DNA from: Terriglobia bacterium
GTDB lineage: Bacteria > Acidobacteriota > Terriglobia > Terriglobales > Acidobacteriaceae
Length of the DNA: 64,000 nucleotides
Assembly (NCBI GenBank): GCA_021324365.1
Contig: JAJPJE010000022.1
Coordinates: 1-64,000 of the forward strand
Reading direction: 5' to 3'
Part shown: positions 56,901 through 64,000 of the stretch, one piece after another
Layout of the letters: every line of letters starts with the position of its first letter
How positions within the stretch are numbered: the first letter of the stretch is position 1
Notes under the pieces: model-generated
The model's database searches: none
What the model was told of the DNA's origin: nothing
Seen by the model: only the letters and a program-made list of their open reading frames with translations
Made by a program: the position numbers and the translations under genes

Positions 56901-57076
56901 TGCTTCCCATGGCGGTGGGAATGGGTGAGGGCGGCGAGCAAAATGCTCCGTTAGGACGCGCGGTAATCGGTGGCCTCTTGTTCGCCACTGTTTCAACCCT
57001 GTTTTTTGTTCCTGTTTTGTTCGCTCTATTTCATGGCTGGCGTAAGAAGCGCAGCGAAGAAGCCTATATTCAATGA
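53906..57076 (+). CDS. RND efflux transporter, inner-membrane subunit (AcrB-like)
   Basis: This gene encodes 1056 residues, the standard length for an RND pump with 12 membrane helices and two large periplasmic loops. The first helix follows MWIVRVALKRPYTFVVLAIL. Helix 4 carries the proton-relay Asp pair in LAVGILVDDATVEIENIN. VFVPMFFLTGVARYLFVPLA and SGLLYGLLFSIVLIYFLIVV mark later helices. It exports small hydrophobic compounds using the proton gradient, probably together with the periplasmic and outer-membrane proteins encoded downstream. It overlaps the adaptor gene by four bases. Substrates unknown. Confidence 0.95.
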   Translation: MWIVRVALKRPYTFVVLAILLLILGPIVILRTPTDIFPDINIPVVSIIWNYSGMNAQDMSDRIVTLTERSLTTTVNDIEHTESQSLNGIAVVKVFFQPNVNLATAIAQITAISQTQLRQLPPGTTPPLVITYSASSVPILQLGFSGRGLTEAQLNDLALNSVRLRLVTVPGAAMPYPYGGKQRQVQVDLNTAALQEKGLTPVDVVNAISAQNLILPAGTSKIGPIEYNVDLNGSPKTVQELNDLPVKTVNGAVVYIRDVAYVRDGSPPQTNIVRVDGQRSALLTIMKMGGASTLDIISSVKATLHKSMGAFPQNLKITQLADQSIFVRASIQGVVREAVIAACLTGIMILVFLGSWRSTLIIAVSIPLSILTSIIVLSALGQTINIMTLGGMALAVGILVDDATVEIENINRNLEAGNKDIEDAILTGASQIAVPAFVSTLCICIVFVPMFFLTGVARYLFVPLAEAVVFAMLASYLLSRTLVPTMAKYLLKVHHDNHRELKANSRNPFFRIQAAFENQFERLREGYHRTLDTCLHHRSIFVVAFLAFCLLSFLLLPWLGQDFFPSVDSGQFRLHVRGRTGTRIEETAKLCDLVENSIRQEIPPTEIDSIIDNIGLPYSGINLSYSTSAPIGPADADILVSLTQKHHSTEDYIHDLRIRLADEFPGVTFSFLPADMVSQILNFGLPSPIDIQVVGRNQEANRRFADHLLQELKYVPGAVDLRMQQAFDQPYLHLMVDRTRAEGAGFTQRDVASNLLVSLSGSFQTSPTFWLDPKNGISYSITTQTPQYRVESLQDLANIPVSGGIGTKPQILGTLASINRGEGPAVVSHRDAAPVIDIYGSVQGRDLGGVASDMTRIINANRQYLPRGSDLVVRGQIETMISSFSGLLYGLLFSIVLIYFLIVVNFQSWLDPFIIISALPAALAGIVWFLFISHTTVSVPALTGSIMCMGVATANSILVVSFAKEQLSEGASAIDAALKAGFTRFRPVLMTALAMIIGMLPMAVGMGEGGEQNAPLGRAVIGGLLFATVSTLFFVPVLFALFHGWRKKRSEEAYIQ

Positions 57077-58323
57077 CCGAATGCCGTCTTTCTACAACTG
57101 AATTGGAAGCACCTATGACGTACCAAGAACGAAACCGGACCGACCTGGTCGATCCTGTGGTTGCGCAAAACAAGAAGCCGAATCGTAATCGCCAGATTTT
57201 TTATCTTGTGCTTTTCCTGGTGATCGTGGCGGCTATCGTGATTGCCGGAATTGTTCCTCGCCAGCGTGCGCGCGCTGCGCTTCGTCAGGAAACTGACCAG
57301 TTAGCCGTGCCGACTGTTTTCGTCGTTCATCCCAAGCGCGCCTCCGCATCGCAGGAAATTGTTCTGCCGGCAAACGTGCAGGCCTACATCGACGCACCGA
57401 TCTACGCGCGCACGAATGGTTATCTGAAGCAGTGGTATGCCGACATCGGCGCCCGAGTGAAAGCCGGTCAGTTGCTAGCAACCATTGACACGCCTGAAGT
57501 CGATCAGCAACTACGGCAGGCGCGGGCCGATCTGGCCACCGCCGAGGCGAATCTGCAGTTGGCAAAGATTACCGCGGACCGCTATGCCGGACTTCTGAAA
57601 ACTGACTCTGTCTCCAAGCAGGACGCGGATAACGCCGCAGGAGACTATGCCGCGAAGCAGGCAACCGTGAAGTCTGCCGAAGCTAATGTCCAGCGCCTCA
57701 CGGAACTGCAATCATTCCAGAAAATCTACGCGCCATTCGACGGCGTGATTACTGCTCGTAACACCGATATCGGTCAACTCATCGATTCGGGCAGCAGCGG
57801 TGGCCCCGGCCGAGAGTTGTTTCATATTGCCTCGATCAAGAAGTTGCGCGTCTACGTGAATGTTCCCCAGGATTACTCTCGCACCGCAAAACCCGGACTG
57901 ACAGCTGATCTCACGTTCCCTGATCTTCCGGGCAAGAAAATCGAAGGCAAGCTTATCAATACGGCCGATGCCATCGATCCTGCGTCGCGTACGTTGCTGG
58001 TACAGTTCGAAGTAGACAATTCCGACGGAGTTTTAAAGCCAGGAGCCTATGCTGAACTTCATCTCAAGCTGCCGGCGGGCGCGTCGAGCTACATCGTTCC
58101 GGCAACATCCCTGATGTTTCGGTCTGAAGGCTTGCGCCTTGCAACTGTAAATAATGGCAAGGCGGATTTGCTGCCGGTCACAGTTGGTCGCGACTTCGGC
58201 CCGGAGGTTGAGATCGTCGCGGGTCTCACCGGCAGTGAAGAAATCATTGTGAATCCACTCGATTCGTTGTTACAAGGACAGCAGGTGCGCGTCGGCCAGC
58301 GTCCACCGGAGAACGCGCAGTGA
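57073..58323 (+). CDS. RND efflux periplasmic adaptor subunit (MFP/HlyD-like)
   Basis: The protein has 416 residues from the ATG in an ATGA overlap with the pump gene. An ATG at 57115 with GGAAG upstream is also plausible. A membrane anchor (YLVLFLVIVAAIVIAGIV) lies near residues 45-62. The lipoyl-like segment IYARTNGYLKQWYADIGARV, an alpha-hairpin (VDQQLRQARADLATAEANLQ) and beta-barrel domains follow, as in MdtA/AcrA-type adaptors. It joins the pump to the outer-membrane channel. GTGA overlap with the next gene. Confidence 0.93.
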   Translation: MTECRLSTTELEAPMTYQERNRTDLVDPVVAQNKKPNRNRQIFYLVLFLVIVAAIVIAGIVPRQRARAALRQETDQLAVPTVFVVHPKRASASQEIVLPANVQAYIDAPIYARTNGYLKQWYADIGARVKAGQLLATIDTPEVDQQLRQARADLATAEANLQLAKITADRYAGLLKTDSVSKQDADNAAGDYAAKQATVKSAEANVQRLTELQSFQKIYAPFDGVITARNTDIGQLIDSGSSGGPGRELFHIASIKKLRVYVNVPQDYSRTAKPGLTADLTFPDLPGKKIEGKLINTADAIDPASRTLLVQFEVDNSDGVLKPGAYAELHLKLPAGASSYIVPATSLMFRSEGLRLATVNNGKADLLPVTVGRDFGPEVEIVAGLTGSEEIIVNPLDSLLQGQQVRVGQRPPENAQ

Positions 58324-59804
58324 AGATCGTGCAAGAGTTGAAAGCTGGGAGTCTTACCGGCACGGCCACAGTTGCAGCGCTTTTGACCGTCGTTCTGGCC
58401 TCCTGCACGGTCGGGCCCAAGTACAAGACGCCGCCGGTCGTCACGCCGCCGGAATATAAGGAGAGCGGCCCGTGGCGGACCGCGCAGCCGAGCGATCAGA
58501 TCGCAAAAGGCAAATGGTGGGAGATATACCGTGATCCGCAGCTGAATTCGCTGGAAGAACAAATCAGCATCTCTAACCAAACCTTGAAAGCGGCACAGGC
58601 GCAGTATGCGCAAGCCCGGGCGCTGGTTCGCTACTATCGCTCGAACTTCTTTCCGACTGTGACGACGAATCCGAGCTTCAGCCGTAACCGTCTGTCGAAT
58701 CATCGCCCGTTAGGCGCAACCCTCGCCGGTACGACATACAACGATTTCATTCTGCCGATGGATGTGTCGTACGAAGCAGATCTCTGGGGACGTGTCCGGC
58801 GAACCGTGGAACAGAGTCGCGAAAACGCTCAAATGAGCGCGGCCGATCTGGAAAATATCAGTCTGAGCCTGCATGCCGAGCTCGCAACCGACTACTTCCT
58901 GATGCGTGAGCTAGACGCGGAGCAGCAACTGCTCAACTCCACGGTGATTGCTTATCAGAAGGCGCTCGAGTTGACTCAGAATCGATACCAGGGAGGTGTG
59001 GCATCGGCGGTTGATGTTGCGCAGGCACAGGCGCAGTTGGAATCTACCCGGGCGCTTGCGATCGACGATCAACTGGCGCGCGCTCAGTACGAACATGCGA
59101 TTGCCGTGCTGATCGGCAAAGCGCCGGTATCATTCAGTCTCGCGGCGTCGCCGCTCAGTACCCCTCCACCGATGATCCCGCCCGGGCTTCCGTCGGATTT
59201 GCTTGAACGACGTCCAGATATTGCTGCCTTCGAGCGCCAGGTTGCAGCGGCCAACGCGGGCATCGGGATTGCAAAAGCAGCCTACTACCCGATTCTGAAC
59301 CTCTCCGCGAACGGAGGTTTCGAAAGCGCTGCGGGAGGCGTTCTGTTGAATGGAAGCAGCGCTTTCTGGGCTGTCGGTGCATCTGCGCTCGAAACAGTGT
59401 TCGACGCCGGCCGGCGGCGCGCCTTGAATCAACAAGCAATGTCCGTATACGACCAGACTGTCGCCAATTACCGGCAAACTGTTCTCAGCGCCTTTCAGGA
59501 AGTCGAGGACAACCTGGCTGCACAACGGATTCTCGACCAGGAAGCCCAAACTCAACAGGCAGCGGTGCAGGCAGCCGAGCAGTCGCTCACTCTGTCGAAC
59601 AATCGTTACCGGGGCGGAGTCACCACTTACCTTGAAGTGATCACGGCGCAAAGCACTGCGCTTGCTGATGAGCGTACCGAAGTTCAGATCCTTGGCCGAC
59701 GCATGGCCACCAGCGTACAACTGATTAAGGCTCTTGGCGGGGGCTGGGATGTAAAGGATCTTCCCACGATGCAAGCGGTCGGCGCAACCGGGGCCGGGCA
59801 CTGA
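58320..59804 (+). CDS. Outer-membrane efflux lipoprotein (TolC/OprM-like)
   Basis: The protein has 494 residues from a GTG overlapping the adaptor stop. The leader ends in VVLASC, a lipobox. The sequence GKWWEIYRDPQLNSLEEQI and two repeats around NLALAQ-like helices (for example VDVAQAQAQLESTRALAIDD) match the NodT/OprM family. PSDLLERRPDIAAFERQVAA is the internal conserved segment. It forms the outer-membrane exit duct of the RND pump. It is the last gene of the efflux operon. Confidence 0.95.
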   Translation: MKIVQELKAGSLTGTATVAALLTVVLASCTVGPKYKTPPVVTPPEYKESGPWRTAQPSDQIAKGKWWEIYRDPQLNSLEEQISISNQTLKAAQAQYAQARALVRYYRSNFFPTVTTNPSFSRNRLSNHRPLGATLAGTTYNDFILPMDVSYEADLWGRVRRTVEQSRENAQMSAADLENISLSLHAELATDYFLMRELDAEQQLLNSTVIAYQKALELTQNRYQGGVASAVDVAQAQAQLESTRALAIDDQLARAQYEHAIAVLIGKAPVSFSLAASPLSTPPPMIPPGLPSDLLERRPDIAAFERQVAAANAGIGIAKAAYYPILNLSANGGFESAAGGVLLNGSSAFWAVGASALETVFDAGRRRALNQQAMSVYDQTVANYRQTVLSAFQEVEDNLAAQRILDQEAQTQQAAVQAAEQSLTLSNNRYRGGVTTYLEVITAQSTALADERTEVQILGRRMATSVQLIKALGGGWDVKDLPTMQAVGATGAGH

Positions 59805-59838
59805 TGTTCCAGCAGCTTTGAGTTGTGACATTTTGAAA

Positions 59839-59860
59839 CGAGTTCGTTCTCACGAACTCG
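59839..59860 (+). terminator. Hairpin after the efflux operon
   Basis: CGAGTTCG (59839-59846) pairs with CGAACTCG (59853-59860) around TTCTCA. It begins 34 bases after the efflux lipoprotein stop. The following T content is weak, so the assignment is moderate. Confidence 0.5.
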
Positions 59861-60000
59861 CCGTCTGCCTCTTTGACCTTGTTCGTGCCTCCTTCATAGT
59901 TGCACAGCAAAAGCACACCGGGACAACACGGGTACAACGATTTCCATCCGACAAAGCACACGGAAGCCAATTCCAGGCATAGATGTTTTGAGGAGTAGGT

Positions 60001-61428
60001 ATGCGCTCATCTTTGCGCGGTTTCTTCGTGCTCTGCACTTCCACTTGCGTGATCATCTTCTTCAGTCTGCTTGTCGGTTGCGGCGGAACGACTTCATCGA
60101 GCTCCAGCAATGGCGGCAGCAATCCGGCGGCGGGACCAACGAGCGGCAGCGGCCCAGGTGGTTCAGGCTCCAGCGGATCAGGTACGTCTGGAGGTTCTGG
60201 ATCCGGCGCCACCGGTTCGGGCGGCACCGGCTCTGGATCATCCGGATCCGGAAGCGGTTCGGGGACGAGCGGAATGGGCTCTGGAAGCAGTGGCTCTGGT
60301 TCGTCAGGATCGGGTTCGGGCGGCTCTGGCAGCACAGGCTCTGGAAGCGGATCTGGATCGGGAAGCGGCTCGGGTTCCAGCAGTCTGGTTTCATTCGTCT
60401 ATACAGCAGGTCCGAATGCCATTGCGGCATATGGCGTTCACGCAGATGGCTCGCTAGCCGCGGTACCGAACTCGCCCTACACCGCGAGCACGAATAATTA
60501 CCTTGTCACGAATGGCGCTTATCTGTACACCCTCGATTCGACAGGAATGACGATCGAGATTTACGCGCTGAATAAGTCAGACGGCTCGCTCAAATCGGCA
60601 GGAACAACGAGTGCAACTACGGGCGATCCAGTTTCAAGTGCAAACGCCATCTCGCTTTCGATGGACCACACCGGAAATTCGCTTTATGCGGGCACCAACG
60701 ATGGCGTCGGTGATAACGGCTTCAACTTCTTCCAAGCCGGCAATAGTGGTTCTCTCACGCAAAAACAATACGCGGGCTCGCAAGAAGAATACGGCGGCCC
60801 TCTTGCACTCGCTGCAAACAATAAGTATCTGTACGGTGATAGCTGCTACAAAGCTGTTTGGTATTTCTACGGCCTGCAGCGCGCATCGGACGGAACCCTG
60901 ACCAATCTCGATATCGGCTCGCAGAACGGACCTCCGGTAGTTGGCCGCAACAACTACAACGGTTATTGCCCCTACTCTATTGCAGCCTCGGCGAAGAACT
61001 TTCTCGTACTTGCTTACGCGTCCATCGGGTCGGCACAACCGTACCAACTGGAGACGTTCACGATTAATGCGGACGGAACATTGACCGCCATCGCAACTTC
61101 GCAGATCACAACTGCATCAGCCACGGGGAACGGTGGACCGGGATCGATTGCAATCCAGTTCGATCCCACGGGCAGCTATCTTGCGGTGGCCGGCAACGGA
61201 GGCGTGCAGATCTACACCATCGATGCTGGTGGCAATCTCTCGCCAGTCGGATCGCCACAGGACCCCGGGGTGAACTTCCAGAACGTCGCCTGGGACAAAT
61301 CGAACCACGTCTTCGCTACCTCGACAAACCAGGTTTATGTCTGGAACGTCAACAAGGGACAGCTATCACCGGCAGCCGGCTCGCCATACGCTGGCGCGTC
61401 GGGGCTCACGGTACTGCCCCTGCAGTAG
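60001..61428 (+). CDS. Beta-propeller lipoprotein with long Ser/Gly tract
   Basis: This gene encodes 475 residues. The leader ends at LLVGCGGT, a lipobox, so it is probably an anchored envelope lipoprotein. Residues about 35-127 are almost only Ser and Gly and form a flexible tether. The rest (about 130-475) contains repeated strands with NGG/DGSL motifs (VHADGSLAAVPNSPYTAST, SKNFLVLAYASIG). These resemble the seven-bladed propeller of lactonase/LVIVD-type proteins. The role may be binding or hydrolysis at the surface. No catalytic residues were assigned. Monocistronic. Confidence 0.85.
   Translation: MRSSLRGFFVLCTSTCVIIFFSLLVGCGGTTSSSSSNGGSNPAAGPTSGSGPGGSGSSGSGTSGGSGSGATGSGGTGSGSSGSGSGSGTSGMGSGSSGSGSSGSGSGGSGSTGSGSGSGSGSGSGSSSLVSFVYTAGPNAIAAYGVHADGSLAAVPNSPYTASTNNYLVTNGAYLYTLDSTGMTIEIYALNKSDGSLKSAGTTSATTGDPVSSANAISLSMDHTGNSLYAGTNDGVGDNGFNFFQAGNSGSLTQKQYAGSQEEYGGPLALAANNKYLYGDSCYKAVWYFYGLQRASDGTLTNLDIGSQNGPPVVGRNNYNGYCPYSIAASAKNFLVLAYASIGSAQPYQLETFTINADGTLTAIATSQITTASATGNGGPGSIAIQFDPTGSYLAVAGNGGVQIYTIDAGGNLSPVGSPQDPGVNFQNVAWDKSNHVFATSTNQVYVWNVNKGQLSPAAGSPYAGASGLTVLPLQ
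60094..60384 (+). repeat. Low-complexity Ser/Gly codon tract
   Basis: The DNA behind the Ser/Gly tether consists of imperfect repeats of GGCTCTGG- and TCCGGA-like units. Its reverse strand is also open for a long stretch (Pro/Glu/Asp-rich), which is a by-product of the repeat. Confidence 0.7.
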
Positions 61429-61634
61429 TTTCGTAACAGGCGAGTGAAGGCAATGACCTTCGCTTGCCGCATCTCTCCGGAGTTCATCATGCCTTACCTC
61501 TTCATCCACCGGATGTCCTTGTCTCTTGTGGTCCTCATCACGCGGTAATGTGTCCCGAAACATTGTTGGTTTCTTGCCTACCGACATAGCATGACGGCAA
61601 ATAGGGCTGGTGTGTCTGTCGAAAGGAGCGCGGC

Positions 61635-62174
61635 ATGCACGCAGCATTGGACGAAAGACTGCAAGCCGGAGAACAGGCCTTCATCGACCAGGTGATCGCC
61701 GGGCGAACGGCACAACCTGGAGCACTGCTCAGCATTCTGGAAGCAGTGCAAAATCATAATCCCCACAACTATCTGCCGATGGAGTCGCTGCGCTACATCG
61801 CTGCCAAGGCAGACGTGCCGCTGTCGCAAATCTACAGCGTGGCCACGTTCTATTCCTTCTTCAACCTGCATCCGCAGGGAGACAACACAATCTGCATCTG
61901 CCGGGGGACGGCGTGCCATACACGCGGTTCGCGCAACCTGCTGCAGAGCCTGCGGCTCGACCTGGGTCTGGGCACAGAGGATGCCGAGGATACGAACGAA
62001 GCTGACAAACTGTTACTCACGACCAGCGACAACAAGTTTACGGTGCGAACTGTAGCGTGCTTCGGGCAGTGCGCACTGGCTCCTGTGGTAGAGGTGAATC
62101 ACCGGATCTGCGGCCACGTGAACGAGCGCACTCTGCAGCGCGAGATCCGCAACCTTGAACGGGAGAGTGAATGA
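61635..62174 (+). CDS. NADH dehydrogenase-type subunit E, [2Fe-2S] (NuoE-like)
   Basis: This gene encodes 179 residues, with AGGAG before the ATG. The thioredoxin-like fold has the cluster ligands C89, C94 (CICRGTACHTRG) and C142, C146 (ACFGQC), the C-x4-C and C-x3-C pattern of NuoE/HoxE. It carries electrons next to the flavin subunit. The following gene overlaps its stop (ATGA), so the two are co-translated. The partner set beyond the window is unknown, so complex I versus a hydrogenase or formate dehydrogenase module cannot be decided. Confidence 0.9.
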   Translation: MHAALDERLQAGEQAFIDQVIAGRTAQPGALLSILEAVQNHNPHNYLPMESLRYIAAKADVPLSQIYSVATFYSFFNLHPQGDNTICICRGTACHTRGSRNLLQSLRLDLGLGTEDAEDTNEADKLLLTTSDNKFTVRTVACFGQCALAPVVEVNHRICGHVNERTLQREIRNLERESE

Positions 62175-64000
62175 TGCCACGGATCCTGGATATCGGCGCG
62201 TTCAACGCTGTTCGAGAAGCGGGGATTGCCAAGCTGATGCCGACCGTGCCTCGGATCACGGTGGGGATGGGAACATGCGGCCGCGGCAATGGAGCAGAGG
62301 GTGTCTATCACGCGTTTGCTGAACTGATCGAACGCTCCGGCGATGACATTGTGGTCGCGGGTGTGGGCTGCTTTGGGTCCTGCTTTCAGGAGCCGCTCGT
62401 AACCGTGCGTCTGCCGGGTGCTCCGCTTGTAGTACTACGGAGAACCCAAGCCAACGACACGGGGCGAATTCTGCATGATGTTCGCACCGGAAAGATCACA
62501 CCCGATCTCATCTATTGCAAAATCGAAGAGTGGGACCACATTACCGGTGTTCTCAAATACGGCCACGGATACCCTGAAATTCCCCTCTGGAATGAAGTTC
62601 CCTTCTTCAAAGGGCAGAAGAAGATCGTTCTGCGCAATTGCGGTCTGGTAGATCCCGATGATATCGAGGAATACATAGGCGTCGGCGGATACCAGGCGCT
62701 TTATAGCGTGCTCATCGACGGCCATCCGGAAAAGGTGATCGAGCAGATCAAAGCCTCCAAACTGCGCGGACGAGGAGGCGCAGGTTTTCCGACCGGAAAC
62801 AAATGGGAATTCCTGGCGAAAGCGAAAGCCGACGCGAAATACATCATCTGTAATGCGGACGAGGGCGATCCGGGAGCGTACATGAACCGCAATGAGATCG
62901 AAAGTGACCCGCATTCGCTGCTCGAAGGCATGATCATCGGCGGATACGTTACCGGCGCCACTCAAGGAATCGTCTATGTGCGTGCGGAGTATCCGCTGGC
63001 AGTTCACCGGTTGTCGCGGGCGATCGATCAAGCCCGTGAATACGGAATTCTCGGCGAGAATATTCTCGGTCGCGGATTCAGCTTCAACATAAGCGTCGTC
63101 GAGGGCGCCGGCGCTTTCGTTTGCGGCGAAGAAACCGCGCTGATTGCGTCGCTCGAAGGTTTCGCCGGAAGACCGCGACCGCGTCCCCCCTTCCCAGCCC
63201 AGAAAGGCCTTTGGGGCAAACCAACGAACATCAACAATGTCGAGACCTGGTACAACATTGCCCCGATCATCACAAAGGGACCGGCATGGTTTACCGATAC
63301 GGGCAGCCCGAAGAGCGCAGGAACAAAAGTCTTCTCACTGGTGGGGAAAGTCCGCAGCACCGGACTGGTCGAAATGCCACTCGGCACACCCCTAAAGACT
63401 TTCATCTATGACATCGGCGAAGGCAGTGCGGGCGGATCTCCGATCAAAGCCGTGCAGACGGGTGGTCCTTCCGGCGGCTGCATTCCTCAAGAAATGTTCG
63501 ATACAGCGGTGGACTACGAAAGCCTGGCGCAACTCGGATCCATTATGGGCTCCGGCGGCATGGTTGTGATGGACGAAGACAACTGCATGGTCGACGTAGC
63601 ACGCTACTTCATCGAGTTCACACATTCGGAGTCGTGCGGGAAATGCGTGCCCTGCCGCGTTGGATTGAACAAGTCGCTGCGGATGCTGAACGCCGTAACA
63701 AAGGGATCTGGCACGATGCATCAACTAGACGTTTTAGATGAACTGGCACGCTATATTCGCGACTGCTCGCTGTGCGGTTTGGGCCAGACCGCTCCCAACC
63801 CTGTGCTGACCACGATGCGCCACTTCCGGAACGAGTTTGAAGATCACATCCTCGGCAGACGTTGTGCAGCAGGTGTCTGCGAAGAGCTGGCCATCTCTCC
63901 ATGCGAAAACAGTTGTCCGCTGCACATGAATATCCCGCGTTTCCTGCAACTTCAGCGAGAAGGTAGAACTGAAGACGCATTCCTTTCGGTAATTATGGAC
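62171..64000 (+). CDS. NADH-binding flavin subunit F-like protein with extra iron-sulfur domains (partial)
   Basis: The frame is open from the ATG at 62171 (a second ATG follows directly) to the window edge, 610 codons without a stop. Residues 20-100 hold a thioredoxin-like [2Fe-2S] segment (GTCGRGNGAEG and GVGCFGSCFQEP). The NuoF core follows: SKLRGRGGAGFPTGNKWEF binds NADH, and CNADEGDPGAYMNRNEIESD binds FMN. The [4Fe-4S] site is ESCGKCVPCRVG with CSLCG. A further C-terminal stretch has CENSCPLHMNIPRF, which resembles the Cys-rich start of GltD-type proteins. This architecture is typical of HydB/HndC-type subunits or of formate dehydrogenase subunits rather than of plain NuoF. The C-terminus lies outside the window. 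Confidence 0.88.
   Translation, partial: MMPRILDIGAFNAVREAGIAKLMPTVPRITVGMGTCGRGNGAEGVYHAFAELIERSGDDIVVAGVGCFGSCFQEPLVTVRLPGAPLVVLRRTQANDTGRILHDVRTGKITPDLIYCKIEEWDHITGVLKYGHGYPEIPLWNEVPFFKGQKKIVLRNCGLVDPDDIEEYIGVGGYQALYSVLIDGHPEKVIEQIKASKLRGRGGAGFPTGNKWEFLAKAKADAKYIICNADEGDPGAYMNRNEIESDPHSLLEGMIIGGYVTGATQGIVYVRAEYPLAVHRLSRAIDQAREYGILGENILGRGFSFNISVVEGAGAFVCGEETALIASLEGFAGRPRPRPPFPAQKGLWGKPTNINNVETWYNIAPIITKGPAWFTDTGSPKSAGTKVFSLVGKVRSTGLVEMPLGTPLKTFIYDIGEGSAGGSPIKAVQTGGPSGGCIPQEMFDTAVDYESLAQLGSIMGSGGMVVMDEDNCMVDVARYFIEFTHSESCGKCVPCRVGLNKSLRMLNAVTKGSGTMHQLDVLDELARYIRDCSLCGLGQTAPNPVLTTMRHFRNEFEDHILGRRCAAGVCEELAISPCENSCPLHMNIPRFLQLQREGRTEDAFLSVIMD

Noticed and set aside
59850-60335. A 161-codon minus-strand Pro/Glu/Asp frame
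   Set aside because: It is produced by reading the Ser/Gly repeat tract backward. It has no independent support.

Overview
The window reads as an ordinary chromosomal stretch of a free-living, Gram-negative, probably aerobic soil-type bacterium. The gene repertoire fits Acidobacteriota best: a PilZ/HEAT-like giant, a DUF885 peptidase-like protein, a secreted TPR protein, a Ser/Gly-rich beta-propeller lipoprotein and several hypotheticals that look lineage-specific. This placement is an inference from gene style, not from a marker gene. No rRNA, tRNA, CRISPR array, phage gene, transposase or plasmid function was seen.

Layout. 1-3.4 kb: tail of a small membrane protein, a secreted Lys/Ala-rich helical protein, a metallopeptidase plus ATP-grasp ligase pair (minus strand), and a cold-shock protein with a clear terminator. 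3.5-14.1 kb: a PilZ-domain giant, a secreted hypothetical, a D-2-hydroxyacid dehydrogenase, an intergenic region bounded by inverted repeats, gpmI, a secreted protein whose C-terminal pattern recurs later, glmU with a small downstream gene, and a cassette of small Pro/Asp-rich ORFs that looks frameshifted. 14.1-22.8 kb: a DUF885 protein, an ECF sigma factor, a large membrane hybrid histidine kinase divergent from an HD-GYP response regulator, and two small envelope proteins. 22.8-29.5 kb: a tight seven-gene minus-strand operon (osmoprotectant-type ABC importer, glpD, glpK, glycerol facilitator, rhodanese). 29.8-39 kb: threonine dehydratase, diguanylate cyclase, a 1198-residue GH13-type protein, and an overlapping pair of a PYROXD2-like oxidoreductase and a choline-monooxygenase-like Rieske oxygenase. 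39-50 kb: gltBD, an RNB ribonuclease, and the proton-translocating transhydrogenase pntAA-pntAB-pntB. 50-60 kb: a TPR protein, a GNAT acetyltransferase, a GntR regulator, and a three-gene RND efflux operon preceded by two tandem palindromic operators. 60-64 kb: a beta-propeller lipoprotein and nuoE followed by a nuoF-like gene that runs off the window.

Themes. Redox carriers recur (gltBD, pntAB, nuoEF-like), as do second-messenger signalling parts (a GGDEF protein, an HD-GYP protein and a PilZ protein, covering c-di-GMP synthesis, breakdown and binding). A possible quaternary-amine and glycerol theme links the ABC importer, the glp genes and the choline-monooxygenase-like enzyme. The items most worth following are the metallopeptidase/ATP-grasp pair, the ABC-glp operon, the Rieske/PYROXD2-like pair, the tandem operators before the efflux operon, the probable frameshift at about 13.9 kb, and the GltD-like extension on the nuoF-like protein.
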